Of a DNA stretch of 64,000 bases, positions 10,347 to 21,412 are shown in pieces. The DNA lies in contig RPFO01000072.1 in NCBI GenBank assembly GCA_009746045.1, positions 2,119,985-2,183,984 on the forward strand, written 5' to 3'. Position numbers and translations under genes: made by a program. The notes under the pieces were generated by a model that was not told the DNA's origin, made no database searches, and saw nothing but the letters and a program-made list of their open reading frames with translations. Within the stretch, counting starts at the first letter, position 1. Each line of letters begins with the position of its first letter. This DNA is from Mesostigma viride (lineage: Eukaryota > Streptophyta > Mesostigmatophyceae > Mesostigmatales > Mesostigmataceae).

Positions 10347-12064
10347 CTCGTCGTCTGTCCCTGGTCCTCTACGGAGGACTGAGTTGAACTCAGTCCTCTC
10401 TAGAGGACCGAGTTTTTGGGTTTCGTAGAAAATTCGCCCCGGTCAGAATGTTTGACAAAAAAATTCTCTCAAAATTTATTCAAATACTACGTGAAAAGAT
10501 CTTTCTTGGACATATTTTTGGGATTTTTTTGGATTTGGTATGCGCGGCTAACTGTACGGTCAAAGTACAGGTGGTAAGGGTACTTTTCCACGTGAAACGC
10601 GAGTTCCGGAAATGCACGACCTAGCCATGGCGGCTCGCGCCCATGCATGCAGTTTACGTTTGCGGACGAGTTAGCCGTCCAAACTCAGTAAATAGATTTA
10701 ACATGCCCTAAAGATGATATAAATCAATTTTTAGCTCGCGGGGATGCGATTTACCCGGTGTCGGCACTGTTCTTGCTGGAAAAAACTGCGATAAGGCAGG
10801 TCGACGGAATTGATTACTGCGCTTGCTTTCCGGCGCAATTTCAATGGCTGATAGGTTTCTTTCTACATTTTAACATGAATTGTATTAGAATATATTGAGT
10901 GACAGTATAGATTTGATGATCTCGACCATTCTGTCACGTCATGGTCTATGTGCCGCAAAGTGCCACTTTTGCGGGCACCGCCTGGGCCAAGGTAACGCCA
11001 GCCGTGCCAGGTAAAGCCGGATAATCGTTGCCTCTTCGTTCCTTGATGTTCGTACATGAGTTTAAGCTTGCGAGGCGTTGTCAGGTTCAAGTCTTGATGC
11101 TCTTTCTTGACCGTTGCCTGCCCCTCTCTAAAACCCCCTTTTCAGATGATGTTAGCAGGCATTTGCCTTAACCCAGTGTAGCTGTGCAGGGTTCTAGGAG
11201 CTGTGCAGGTTTAAACACCTTCATAGATGTTAGTTATTCTTTTGCTACGTTCATACTGCATGATTGTGTGGCCACGGGCTGCGTCAAGGGTGCATTCAAG
11301 CTTTTACGGGTGAGTGAAAAGTCTTGGTGACAAACCACTGCCATCATGTGCCAGCAACTATGTTGGCCACATCATGGCAAGGCAAAACAGTTATAGCCAT
11401 ATCTATTGTTGTTTGAAACAATGGAAATATGCTTAACCTACCCATTATATTGGTGGTTGACACTTATAACATAACCCTTTGTTGGTAGGTATCCAAGCCC
11501 ATTCCCTACATGCATGCATAGGCTGTCACTACATGATAAGGTATGATATACCTGAAGTATGATGATGCAAGTGTGTTGTCCTGTAATGCTTGAAGGGAAA
11601 TGAGTTGATTGGGATGGTTGGTGGCCACGGTGATGTAGTATGAGCGCACTTACATGCTAGCAAAGTTAGCAAAAGCCCCATTCCTCTCCTGAGGACTGAG
11701 AGTTTTTTAATTGTTTCAGGCAGTTGCAGTGGCCAAATGGAGCCCAGTTTTTTGCCACGCTTCAAGAACTATGTTGTTTACATGCCTATATTTTTTCTTC
11801 ATGCACCAGGATTTGATTGAATTTTTCCCACTCGTTCTTATCCCGAAAAATGCAAATTCGCGAGGGGCGCCCAACGTCCGTGTAATTTTCAGGTGTTCGG
11901 GTCAAGTTTTCACATATGCAGTATTTTTGCCAACAAAATGATATCTAGTACACCCCAGATCCACATCAAAACATTTGGGATGGACCCCCCACCTAGTCGC
12001 TACACGCGGTTGAAAATTGTCAACTCAGTCCTCCTGTGAGGACTGAGTTGGGACAGACGACGAG
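10347..12064. mobile_element. 1.7-kb TTAA-flanked terminal-inverted-repeat element without coding capacity
   Basis: Perfect 15-bp terminal inverted repeats CTCGTCGTCTGTCCC (10347-10361) and GGGACAGACGACGAG (12050-12064) are flanked on both sides by TTAA (10343-10346 and 12065-12068). Just inside each end is a strong hairpin built from GAGGACTGAGTT and its complement (10374-10398 and 12021-12050). There is no transposase, so it is non-autonomous. The TTAA flanks suggest mobilisation by a piggyBac-type enzyme, but its ends do not begin with the usual CCC. Confidence 0.82.
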
Positions 12065-12068
12065 TTAA

Positions 12069-12660
12069 GGTTAATTATGTAATTAAGGAAGTGAATTAAT
12101 CAATTGGAGACATTTAACTGCTCATCTAGAAGCACAGCTGGGACTTCATCGGTTATCTTTATCGCATGCCCAAAAGCCTGATGAAAAATTGACTTTAATG
12201 AATATCAATTCCAATGCACATAGGAACCATCTAGTGATGATTGGGTACCATCAATATTCAATGTATGGACATTGATATCGCCACTAGCTTCTTGGGAGTA
12301 CTATCCCCAACCACGCACCGGTGGGGAGCTAAAAGTAGAAAAAGACGCAAATGATCATGCATGAGATAGTTTGCCCAAGACAAACCTGGCACTCAATCCA
12401 AATGACCTGCCCATACATTCCTGCAAAGTTCCCCCACTTCTAAAAAATCTGGGCTATTCACATGGTCAAAATAATAATCACATTTGTTTGAGTTGTTAAT
12501 TTCCCCGCAAAGTGGGTACTTTTTTTAGCCAACCGGATGTTGCATTGCATGCCCTGTGCACATGCATTCATTAATTGCATGTGCATAAAATTGGGAAAGT
12601 CGGAGGGTACGAACACTGAGAGTCATCTAATTTGGCCGCGACTGCCCTAATTTATCAAAG
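12069..12660. other. Intergenic, no gene seen
   Basis: AT-rich sequence without convincing coding potential or structured repeats. Confidence 0.6.
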
Positions 12661-12675
12661 AGCCGGGCCCCCGCC

Positions 12676-12860
12676 CCATTAATTAATTAATTAGACTCGT
12701 GCTCCCGTTGGGGAGTCACGGAGCATTAACCCCGATGGATGGATGGATGGATGGGTGCAAACAGTCCTACCGGTCTAATCTATCTACATCGGCTACATAC
12801 TACATCTATCTAACAGCATTCTAACTACAACATCTATTATCTAGGCAGCCGCACGCTGCC
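12676..12860 (-). mobile_element. 3' end of a non-LTR retrotransposon (minus strand)
   Basis: Read on the minus strand this ends in a hairpin built from TGCTCC and GGGAGCAC, followed by a TTAA-type tail (12678-12693). It matches 62160-62342, including a run of ATCC/GGAT units and TAGATAGATGT-type repeats. It carries no coding sequence. Confidence 0.75.
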
Positions 12861-13047
12861 CTCCCCGCCCCAAGCACCACCTTATAGACGACACCAATAT
12901 AAACTTCCCTTCTTCAGGCTGCTCGGCAGCTGGCTCCCCGAAGTTGCGAGGATGACATGACGACCCGGATCGGCATGGCGTGGGGGCAGCTCCACGAGCA
13001 CCGTCGCTGTTGCGTGGAGCAATTTCCCGCCTTGCATGCCCCAGATT

Positions 13048-13188
13048 GTCAAGCGCGACCTATTCAAGGTCGTCATCCTGCCGATCCTGACCTATGGCGC
13101 TGAGACGTGGGCGCTGATGCAGGAGCTGGAGAAACGACTCGACGGCACCGTCACCAACAAGACACTGCACAAGGGCATCCCATTCGGT
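13048..13188 (+). pseudogene. Non-LTR reverse transcriptase fragment
   Basis: About 47 codons contain PILTYGAETWALMQELEKRLD, cut here for length only by the frame ending soon after. This motif lies C-terminal to the catalytic core in RTE/CR1-like elements (consensus LLYGAETW). It resembles 61592-61827. It is a truncated relic in the orientation opposite to the 3' end at 12676-12860, so this stretch is a mosaic. Confidence 0.7.
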
Positions 13189-13764
13189 TTCATATGATGA
13201 GCAATTAATGAGGATTTGTATGCGGATTTACCATAGTAGTATATGTTTATTGTTTCCCACACTAGTATTCTTAGACACAGGTGCATGCCCGACGGGCACC
13301 TGCACAGCCCGCACAAGCAGATCAGGTATAGTAGACACATCCGACTGGCTAGCTGGCACCAAGCCCGCACAGCCCTGGCGTTTTGTCCTCACGTGGCATG
13401 CCCCCCGGCCAGGTCGCTTGCGGCAACCGGTCGCCCTCCGTGGATCGCTTTCCGCGACTAGTAGGCTAGGCATGCATGCCACCGATGTGCTACCCTAGCT
13501 CGACGGGCCGGGGGCGGGCAGTCACATCCAGCCGGAACCCCTGTTTTTTCTGTAATATGGAGGCAGATGACGCATAATGATAGCGGATTCGATGTGCTGA
13601 AGGCGTGGGTCATGACTGGCCAGCAGCGGTGCAGGATACTGTATGGCATCGTGGGTGCCGGCCGAAACATCGCTGCCGCCCGGCAGATGGATGCGGTTCT
13701 CAGTGGCGGTAGAGATGGAGGCACAGTTCAAGAAGCGAGGAGTAGTAACGGGCCCGTAAATTAA

Positions 13765-15950
13765 TTATGACTAACTAATCAAAACACGTGCTCGGACCGT
13801 TGGGCCGGAGTCACGGAGCACCGGAGTGCTAGCAGCCTTAAATAATCCCTGTATAAGCACAGCAGGAAAAGGGGCAGAGACGGACCCCCCCTTTCCTTCA
13901 TGCCAAAGGCATGCCACAACAGCTGCAATATCGGATACGATCCGGCAAATTCTGTGGGTGCATAATAAGACCCGCATGGACATAGCATGACAAGGAGAGC
14001 GTGGGCAAGCAAGCTGAGCGAGGCGATGGAGAGTAGCATGACTGGCTGTGCTACTGCTAAGCTATAAAAGGGTATATGGCTGGTTGTTTACCGTGCATTA
14101 GCATTCACACATGGCAGCAGACATCAGTGTGTCCACCGGCAGTACGTATGACGTGAGGCTAGGCATACATGCATGGTTGCGCACTACATTCTTGCATGGC
14201 AGCGGTGGCTATACCAATGGCTATACCAAAGGTTACACGGTTCCGTAAATGACGTTGTGCATATATATTAATAATATAATTACTTACAGCACAGTGAAAT
14301 CACTCAAACCAAAGCAAACGCCCAGCTATAAACCTATATACAGAGCCATGTCAAAGCTCTATACTACGATAAGACCAATGGAAACGCCTAACGGGAGGAA
14401 CCTAATAGCCCTGCTGCACCGCAAAATCAGCCCGCGTACGGCGGAGCATGATGTCAGCCATGGCCCGAGTCAGCGCCACCGACAAGCGCTGACGCCAATA
14501 TGACGTCCAGGTCCGCGCCGACCATGGGGCCCGCTGGCCCTCCAGGTCCAGCCGGTCCTCCCGGAGCCGGCAACACTCCTTGAAGAAGGCGGAGGTCAGG
14601 GGCCCCATGGCCCCAAACTCCTCCAGGCAAAGGGCACCACACGATGGTGCCCGACGTCGCCATAGGCCAGGAGCTTGGCCCGCTCCGCCCGGTCCGCCGT
14701 GTAACCTGCCGTGAGGGAGGCCCCAGCCACGTGGCTAAGAGCCAAGGGCCGCGCCACCGAAACGTCGATAAGCAGATGCCGGCCACCCCCCTCAAAGTCC
14801 AGCACCACGATGTCAGGCCGGTGGTTGGCGGGGAATAGAAGGCAGCGCCATCCGCATCCTCGGACCGGATGTTCGCGTGGGGGAAAACCGACCGAATCAT
14901 GGCGAGCACCACCGTCAGGAGGACAGTGTGCAAATACAAATACCAATTCTGATTCTGTTGGCCCCCCATGCAGGCAAGGTAGTGAGTCCCCGTGGGATCC
15001 AGCGGCTGCCCACAGCTACCACAAGGCCGCCCGGCCGGAACAAGAGGCTGCGGGGCAAATAGCTGGTGCCGGAGCGCCACCGAGTAGTGGCTGGGAGCTA
15101 AGGCGAATGGGGGGGCCATGGGAAGAGCACGAAGGCACGCCAAGCCCACACTCCGCAAGGAAAGCGAGAACAGCCACGCACGTCCCTGGGCGTTGAGGTC
15201 CGCAAAAAGAGCCATCCAATCAGCCGTGTGCAGAATACCCGCGTAGGTTTTCTGGTGTTTATCGATGACGCGAGCAGGGAATGCGGCGGGAGATTGAACG
15301 GAGGCGACCGAGGGAGTGCCGCGAGGGAGGTGGCGCTGTACCGCCTGAGCGGCACGGACGGGAGAACAGGCCTGCTGGATCTCAGCATAGGCCTCCTGGA
15401 TGGCGGTGACGAAGGGCAAAGGGCTGCTGGGGTCCAGGAGGTCAGGCGCTGCCGTTGCCAAAAGGGGCAGGAGCCGGCAGCTTTCCGCCCACGACTGAGC
15501 GACGGAGCCCAAAAATGCTGCTGGGGCCAGCCGGGCGGCACGAGTCAGACCACAGCCACCCATCCGTGAAGGCAGGGAGGCAATGCGAATAGCATGTTGC
15601 GGGAGGTCGGGGCCCGGGACCAGCTGCGCCAAGGCCGACTGGATGCGTTCGTCGTGGCCCTCGGCGGCCAGCCGGACCTGAGCCGGAAGAGCGCCCCGGA
15701 GCCAGTGAACGACGCGAGGGTGAGCGCAAAACCACAGAAGCAGACCCTTGGTCTGCGAATCATGAAGGCGCGCAATCAAGGGCAGTACCTCAGGGCGTGC
15801 CTCGAGGGCGGCCCGCAGAGCATCGATGACAAACGCGGGGTCGCCAACCGGAACGCCGAGGACATCCAACCCATGGAGGCGCTCGTCCCGGCCCAAGAGC
15901 TGGGGCGGAAAGCCGGAGCAATCACCTTGGGGTGAGTACACCGCGCACTT
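13765..15950 (-). mobile_element. 5'-truncated non-LTR retrotransposon with endonuclease-like C terminus
   Basis: The minus-strand body holds the end of the pol gene (15941-14402) and then a 3' UTR running down to about 13765. The UTR matches 19130-19495 on the + strand over some 250 bases, including GTGGCATGCCTTTGGCATGA and TGCTCCGTGACTCC near the end. The upstream reverse transcriptase core is absent, as expected for 5' truncation on insertion. Confidence 0.78.
14402..15941 (-). pseudogene. C-terminal pol remnant: zinc-finger and PD-(D/E)XK-like endonuclease, two frameshifts
   Basis: The first frame (15941 to about 14835) includes LPSRMGGCGLTRAARLAP and a CGSCGQPLD...THYLAC finger. A frameshift near 14830 then exposes HRPDIVVLDFEGG...LLIDVSVARP, which looks like the RPD...DV core of restriction-like endonucleases carried C-terminally by some non-LTR elements. 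A second frameshift near 14620 leads into AMGPLTSAFFKECC and a stop at 14402. Catalytic function of the endonuclease-like part is inferred from motif shape only. Confidence 0.75.
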
Positions 15951-16199
15951 GGCCAGGGTCTGTGCATATATATGAGGCTACTGAAGCGGGCGCCCGGTTA
16001 TTTCCAATAGCCGACATGGCGTCGATGTCAAAGGCGACCGCGCGTTCGGCCAGCCGGTTCTTCCTAGGGCGACTGCGTTTGGTTTCAGGCGAGGCGGAGG
16101 CTAGTGCATGGGCTAGGCCCGGCCGCAGGAGGAGCCGATCAATATTGATACCAGTAACATATTGATACCAGTAGTAGCTTGAATAGCGGCATTGCTACC

Positions 16200-17160
16200 T
16201 TCCGGGCCATGCGGGGGGCGTAGCTTCAGGGCTCAGCGCTGCAGCCAGGCAGTGCCGGCTGCGTCGTGGTGCGTTTGCTGGCCATTATTTTGCGTAATAG
16301 CTTCGGAAAAAAACGGATCTGCAATTGCTGAGCTCCCCGCCATTTCCACGTACCGCCACCTCTGGACACCCTCCTCGCCTCCACCTCCCCCCCACACACA
16401 CCACCTCTGACCGACGCCATCACCGCCCAGCTCCGTGACATCAATAAGCGCCTCCAGGACAACGCCATCACCATCCAGTGCCTGCAAAACACCGCAGGCC
16501 TCACCGGCCTGTAGGCGGTGTAGGACATTGCCCGATTGCCGCCAAGCCAGCCGCTGGACTGGCTGGCGATGATCCTCCCACCCGGCCAGACCTGGGCCAT
16601 GCAGCGGATATGCTCAAGCACCGCACCACCTCCTGACCACCTCCGCCGTTGCACAGCTCCAGCAGCAGACGCTCGACCTCCGCGATCGAGGAGGCCAAGC
16701 TCGCCAAGCGCAGCCTCAACGTCATCATCAAGAACTCAGTCGACCTGGTGGAAGGTGACAATTCTGAGAAGCTTGCCCAGGCGTTTGAGCTAGAGAGAAA
16801 TCCTTGGTCGCATGGGCCTCAATGGTGAGATCAAGCTGGCCGCCCACCGCCTTCCCCACTCGCGGGGTAAGGCCGGGACGCCTCCGCTTCTTCTCATCTT
16901 TGAGAACCCGGCGGACAATATTTCTTTTCTCAGACTCCCGCAAGCGGCTCGAGAAGACTCGAACTTCACCCTGGACGACGACTTGACCCTGGCGCAGCAA
17001 CAACGGCGACGGGAGCTATGGCCGACCTACCTCCAGCTCCAGCAGACCGCGGCAGGGAAGCCGGTGTACTGGAAGGGGGCGGCTGGATCTATGTCAGCCA
17101 CAAGCCCGGCCTGGCAAGCGACCCCCGCGCACCTCCAGTCTACGCCCCAGCTAGCTTAGG
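16200..17160 (+). pseudogene. Decayed ORF1 (gag-like) of a non-LTR retrotransposon
   Basis: Fragments in several frames include TAQLRDINKRLQDNAI (coiled-coil-like), a segment with HRLPHSRGKAG and TPPLLLIFENPADN, and LDDDLTLAQQQRRRELWP with a nearby YWKG. The same series occurs at 18470-19020 and the first part at 63480-63600. This is the expected layout of an ORF1 nucleic-acid-binding protein. Stops and frameshifts break it. Confidence 0.68.
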
Positions 17161-17449
17161 GGAATACAGCAGTAGTAGTCAGTTCACCTTGATGTTCGCT
17201 CGGCATGTTCTTGACATGACAGAATTACACGTATATATTATGCATGGTGCGTGCAGGTATAGCAACCAAATGGCTGTGTGATCTAGTGACGTGGCATGTA
17301 TTGTCCACCTTTCCCTCCCATTTAATTGCAATGTGCCAAGTAGTATGGTGTTATGGGGTATATATGGACGTGCACTGCACATCATGCACAACAGCAATGT
17401 GGCATACTGGCAATGTCTACCTTACATTATGCATTCTGTGACCTTACGA

Positions 17450-19499
17450 AAATGGCTGACGGCGGTATGGCTGACGGCGGAGTTCAGATCTTTTGCGTCT
17501 GAGCCCCAAACTCGGTCAGACCACTTGCATTCGATGCGCCTTTTTGAGACGCACACGCCAGTATAACCGATTACGGCTGAAACGCAGTATTGCCAAAGTT
17601 ACGCACGTGACAAGCAGCTATGACGACCCCAAAAGCAAAACGGGGTTTGGAAAAGGAGCTTGCCGGCTCCCAGCCCAACCCACTCGCAATCGTCCTGGCC
17701 CAGCCCGTTCTGGGCTCGCCAATGCATCGCCAGCAAACCCATTGCCAAGCGCTTCGCCTGATCGATCGACCCAAGAAACCATGCCACGACCACAAATGGC
17801 GACAGTGGCTACCCGATTACGACCGCTTTTCTTTCCCGCACTGGCTGCAGCTTACCACATGCAGCAGAATGCGCCGAAATAGTGCGTTACTTAGCACAGG
17901 AACGCAAGCTCCATGGGACCACAGGGCCAATCCCCGACGAGAACCTGGAAAGGTTCTTTAACAGGGGAGACCACCGCCTCGCTATCCTGTGCAGCTTCTT
18001 CCAGCTACCCCTGCATGGACAAAATCGCCGCCAAGGCGCCAACATCCGCGCCCCAGCCCAGCCTGCGCAGCCGACATGCAGCCACATCGGCTTCCTCCCT
18101 CTGCAAGGATGACATATCCGAGCAGTGCTGGAGGAGCACGTGATCTGGCCGTTGGCCGAGAAGGTGACCTCGCTGAATACGACACTCAACACGGTGGAGG
18201 CCCGGGTCTCCGATGTGGAAACCAAGGTCGTCCACAAGCTCCAACCCCACTGAGTTTACGGCGCTGCACACCGCGGCACAGGCATCTGAGACGCACGCTG
18301 CACTTGTCTCTCGCCTCAACCAGGTGGAGGGCAAGTGCGGCGTGCTCATGTTAAGGAGCTTGAAGCTGGCATCACCGCCCACACCGAGGCCCTTGCCTCA
18401 CAGGTCCCACAGATAGCGGAGCAGACGGCCACCATCGCATCCCAGCCACCCCGGCTGGATGCTGCATGGTGACCTCCCGCCCCTCTCCCGCCCCTCTCCG
18501 CATAGGCTATGCGGACCTGCTGCGGACAGCGACCTCCTCCACCACCGACGCCATCGCTACGAAGCTCCAGCAGGAGCTTGAAGACCTTCGCCAGGCTCAA
18601 CAACGGGAGGCCACCGACCGCGCCCGCCGGGACTGCCGGGTGGTGCTGCGTCGCTTCCCCCAGAAGCCAGGTGAGACGTCAACCTCCCTTAACGACGAGC
18701 TTAAGGACCAGCTCCTTACCCTCATGGGCCTGCCCGTGGTAGGTGAGGTAGAACGTACTGCGTGAGTGCCACCGCCTTCCCCACTCACGGGACAAGGCGG
18801 CTCCCCCACCATGCAGTCCTGCTCTGACACCTTCCCTTCCCGTGAGGACAAGCAGCGGTTCCTCTCTCGTCGCAAGCGGTTGCACGACCTCGATCACCTG
18901 GACGCTGGATGACGACCTGACCCCCGCTCAGCAGCAGCAGCGACGTGACCTGTGCCCTGAATACCTCCGCCACAAGCAGGACCCCCAGAAGCCCAAGGTG
19001 TACTGGAGGGGCGGGACCTGATGATCAACCACAAGATATGGACGCCCCCAGCGGGCTAGAATATAGCTTGTAGCCCTACTAGCTTGACTTCATTGGTAGT
19101 CACTGCCGCCATGGCAGCTATGCTTAGAATGTTTGCCTAGTTGTGCCACCTTACCTAGTCACGTGCACCGCTAACGCACGGTACACAACCAGCCATAGCC
19201 CTAGCTTAGTCCTTGTACAGCCATGCTACGTCCTGCATGGCTTCGATCAGATTACTTGCCCACGCTCCTTGTTATGATATGCTCACATGGGTCTTATTGC
19301 ACCCACAGACTGCCGGATCGTTAGCGTGTCCGTTTAGTAGCTAGCGTGCCCGCATGCAGCTGTGGCATGCCTTTGGCATGAAGGAGACGACTGGGGGTCT
19401 CTGCCCTTTCTCCGGTTGTGCACACACAGGGATTACAAGCACTTCGGTGCTCCGTGACTCCCCAACGGGAGCACGTGTTTAATTAATTAATTAATTAAT
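17450..19499 (+). mobile_element. Non-autonomous non-LTR element: 5' end, ORF1 and 3' tail, no pol
   Basis: The 5' part (GGCTGACGGCGGAG, then GCGTCT and GACGCACA near 17540) matches 62627-62720. An ORF1-like body (about 17620-19020) follows directly, then the same 3' UTR as the element at 13765-15950, a terminal hairpin (GTGCTCC 19447-19453 with GGGAGCAC 19467-19474) and a (TTAA)n tail (19479-19499). No reverse transcriptase lies between ORF1 and the 3' UTR, so the copy appears internally deleted. Confidence 0.72.
18466..19022 (+). pseudogene. ORF1 C-terminal part in the non-autonomous element
   Basis: An open stretch of 99 codons (18466-18765) contains RRDCRVVLRRFPQKPGETS and DELKDQLLTLMGLPVVGEVE, typical of ORF1 RNA-binding regions. 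Frameshifts follow, and then WTLDDDLTPAQQQQRRDLCP and KVYWRGGT end the homology at about 19020. It parallels 16700-17100. Confidence 0.68.
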
Positions 19500-19669
19500 G
19501 CATTCTGCTAGCAATGGTCACCACTCAGGCATTCACATGCTCCAAGCAAGTTTTTGCACACTGTTTGTACTAGTCATTCTTGAGTTGCCTGCAAAGATTT
19601 AACATGATGTGTCTTAGCTTGGGGAGTGTTTTGGTGGTTAGTGTTGTAAATTGTAATTGTGATAAAAAA

Positions 19670-19714
19670 GAGCCAAAATGGTGACATGCTGGCAAATGTC
19701 ACCATTTTGGGCTC
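19670..19714 (+). repeat. Long hairpin A
   Basis: GAGCCAAAATGGTGACA pairs with TGTCACCATTTTGGGCTC around a 10-base loop, with a single one-base bulge. It is followed by CCGTATGATCTGAATTT, which resembles the sequence after hairpin B. Confidence 0.85.
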
Positions 19715-19845
19715 CGTATGATCTGAATTTTTGCACATGACTTTTTGGGGACCCTGTGTCAGGTGTTGGCATGCATGATGACAATAGGTTTGGGTGCCAT
19801 TCTGACATTATTTGGATTTAATATTAATTAAAAGTTGCCATTTAC

Positions 19846-19879
19846 GACAAATGCTAGCAAAATTTTGCTAGCATTTGTC
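19846..19879 (+). repeat. Perfect 34-bp palindrome (hairpin B)
   Basis: GACAAATGCTAGCAAAA is followed directly by its exact complement. The next bases, GGGCTCCAAATGCTCT, parallel those after hairpin A, so the two appear to be duplicated units about 180 bp apart. Confidence 0.9.
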
Positions 19880-20149
19880 ACTAATTAGGGCTCCAAATGC
19901 TCTAGAACTTTGTACAAGGTCAGAACAGCTATTCTTCGTACGTCACGGCTCCAAAGTTACAACATAATCTGAGTTGAATTGTTGTGTCTAGGCAAGGGCA
20001 AGTGGTGTATGTGGCCAGCTTTGGCCTTGGATCAGGGCAGGGAATACCATGTAAACTTTTCATTTTGACTCAACTACTCCACCACTAGCCAGACACATCC
20101 CGGGGAGTGATGGGACCCAATCCTAGGTCAATCCAGCCATAAACTTGCA

Positions 20150-21360
20150 TGAAATTAAATTAAAATTAAATTATAACATGCCTCCATTGGGCCGGAGATC
20201 GGATCATGTAGCACATATTCCTTGATGGATGGGTGGAGTGGAGGAAGCCGCGTAATCGAACTAACCTAACTCTAATCTATCTAGCCTAGAAAATCCAAAG
20301 TACACTACTACTCATCAAAACGCCTCCTCCTCTTGGGGGGAGGTGGCTTGCCCACAGGGGCTGGCGTGTGATCGAGCCTAAGTTGACAATCTTCTGCCAC
20401 CGCGTCGATCTTGTTCTGCATGGCAGTCCAAAGAAGGGAGATCGAGAGAGTGGATGCGGTGTTCAAACTGGGCTGGGACCTAGTGCACTATCTATATAAT
20501 AGGTCAGCCAGCAACATCTAGGTGTAGTTCATGGCATGTTTCCCTACCCTTTTGGGAATGTCCTTGGGGCCAGGCCAGGTCAAAATATGCCACCCTGGCT
20601 GGCCAATTAAGCCGCTGCATGGGGGCCGGCCAGACCAAGCTAGGGCGGTGTCGACCTAGCTGGCTGGTGCGAGCAAGGTGTCCTACAAATGCTATCCTAC
20701 GCTGCCTAATCTCGTCCGAAATACGAGGCATACCCTGATACAAAGACTCTAATGACCTACGCTTGGAAAACCCTACAGTACGTTCAGGACCTGTCTGTCG
20801 GAGCATCCTGTAAACCGTGCCATCTATAGCTTAGCTGCCAGTGTGTCCGTGAGTGTCCACGCCTCGGCGCCATACGTGAGCAGTGACCGTGAGGACGAGG
20901 ACCTTGTAGAGTATGCGCTTGTGCACAGTGCTCGCCCAGGCCCTTGGAGCGCCAGTAGGTGTTGAGCGAACGGAGCCTGGCCCAGGCCAGGCCGATGCGG
21001 GTGTCCACATAGTCGGCGGTGTCAGGAAGCATGCTCCCCAACAGTTTGAAGCGATCGCGGAGCGGGACTTCCGTCCCGTCGAGCAGGCGCGGCAGCGGTG
21101 GGCTACTGGATGCCCCAATCACCATCGCCTCAGTTTTGACACTAATCTCCAACCCCACCGCCCTCGCCTCGATCCAGGCCCAGACAGTCCAGCCAGGTCT
21201 GAATGTGCTTGGGGCGCGCGATGAGGGTGGTGTCGTCCGCATAAATCAGGTCGGCCAGGCGGTAGCCAGTGCTAACCCCGCCGTGCTCGCGCTTGTTAAG
21301 GATGTCCAAGCCTGGGCCAGACTCTTGCATGGGCCAGAATTTAAGACAAAAAAGGCCATT
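20150..21360 (-). mobile_element. Minus-strand non-LTR retrotransposon remnant
   Basis: The pol relic (21336-20504) runs toward a 3' end near 20150-20200. There CTCCGGCCCAATGG and a TTAATTTTAATTTAA tail resemble the other 3' ends in this cluster. Its upstream side is cut by the tetranucleotide array at 21375. Confidence 0.65.
20504..21336 (-). pseudogene. Reverse transcriptase relic with YADD motif
   Basis: LADLIYADDTTLIA carries the catalytic YADD (21232-21243). A frameshift leads to VGLEISVKTEAMVIG and RFKLLGSMLPDTADYVDTRI, and another frame gives RISDEIRQRRIAFVGHLAR. This order (motif C, thumb-side GLKIN/K and LGS motifs, then a GH box) is that of RTE/CR1-type elements. Several frameshifts make it non-functional. 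Confidence 0.78.
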
Positions 21361-21373
21361 TAAATGTGTTGTG

Positions 21374-21375
<2 letters not shown>

Positions 21376-21410
<35 letters not shown>
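21376..21410. repeat. (TTAG)n, about 8.7 units
   Basis: A short perfect TTAG run abuts the TTCG array, consistent with a founder tract from which the neighbouring array arose by an A-to-C change followed by expansion. Confidence 0.97.
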
Positions 21411-21412
<2 letters not shown>

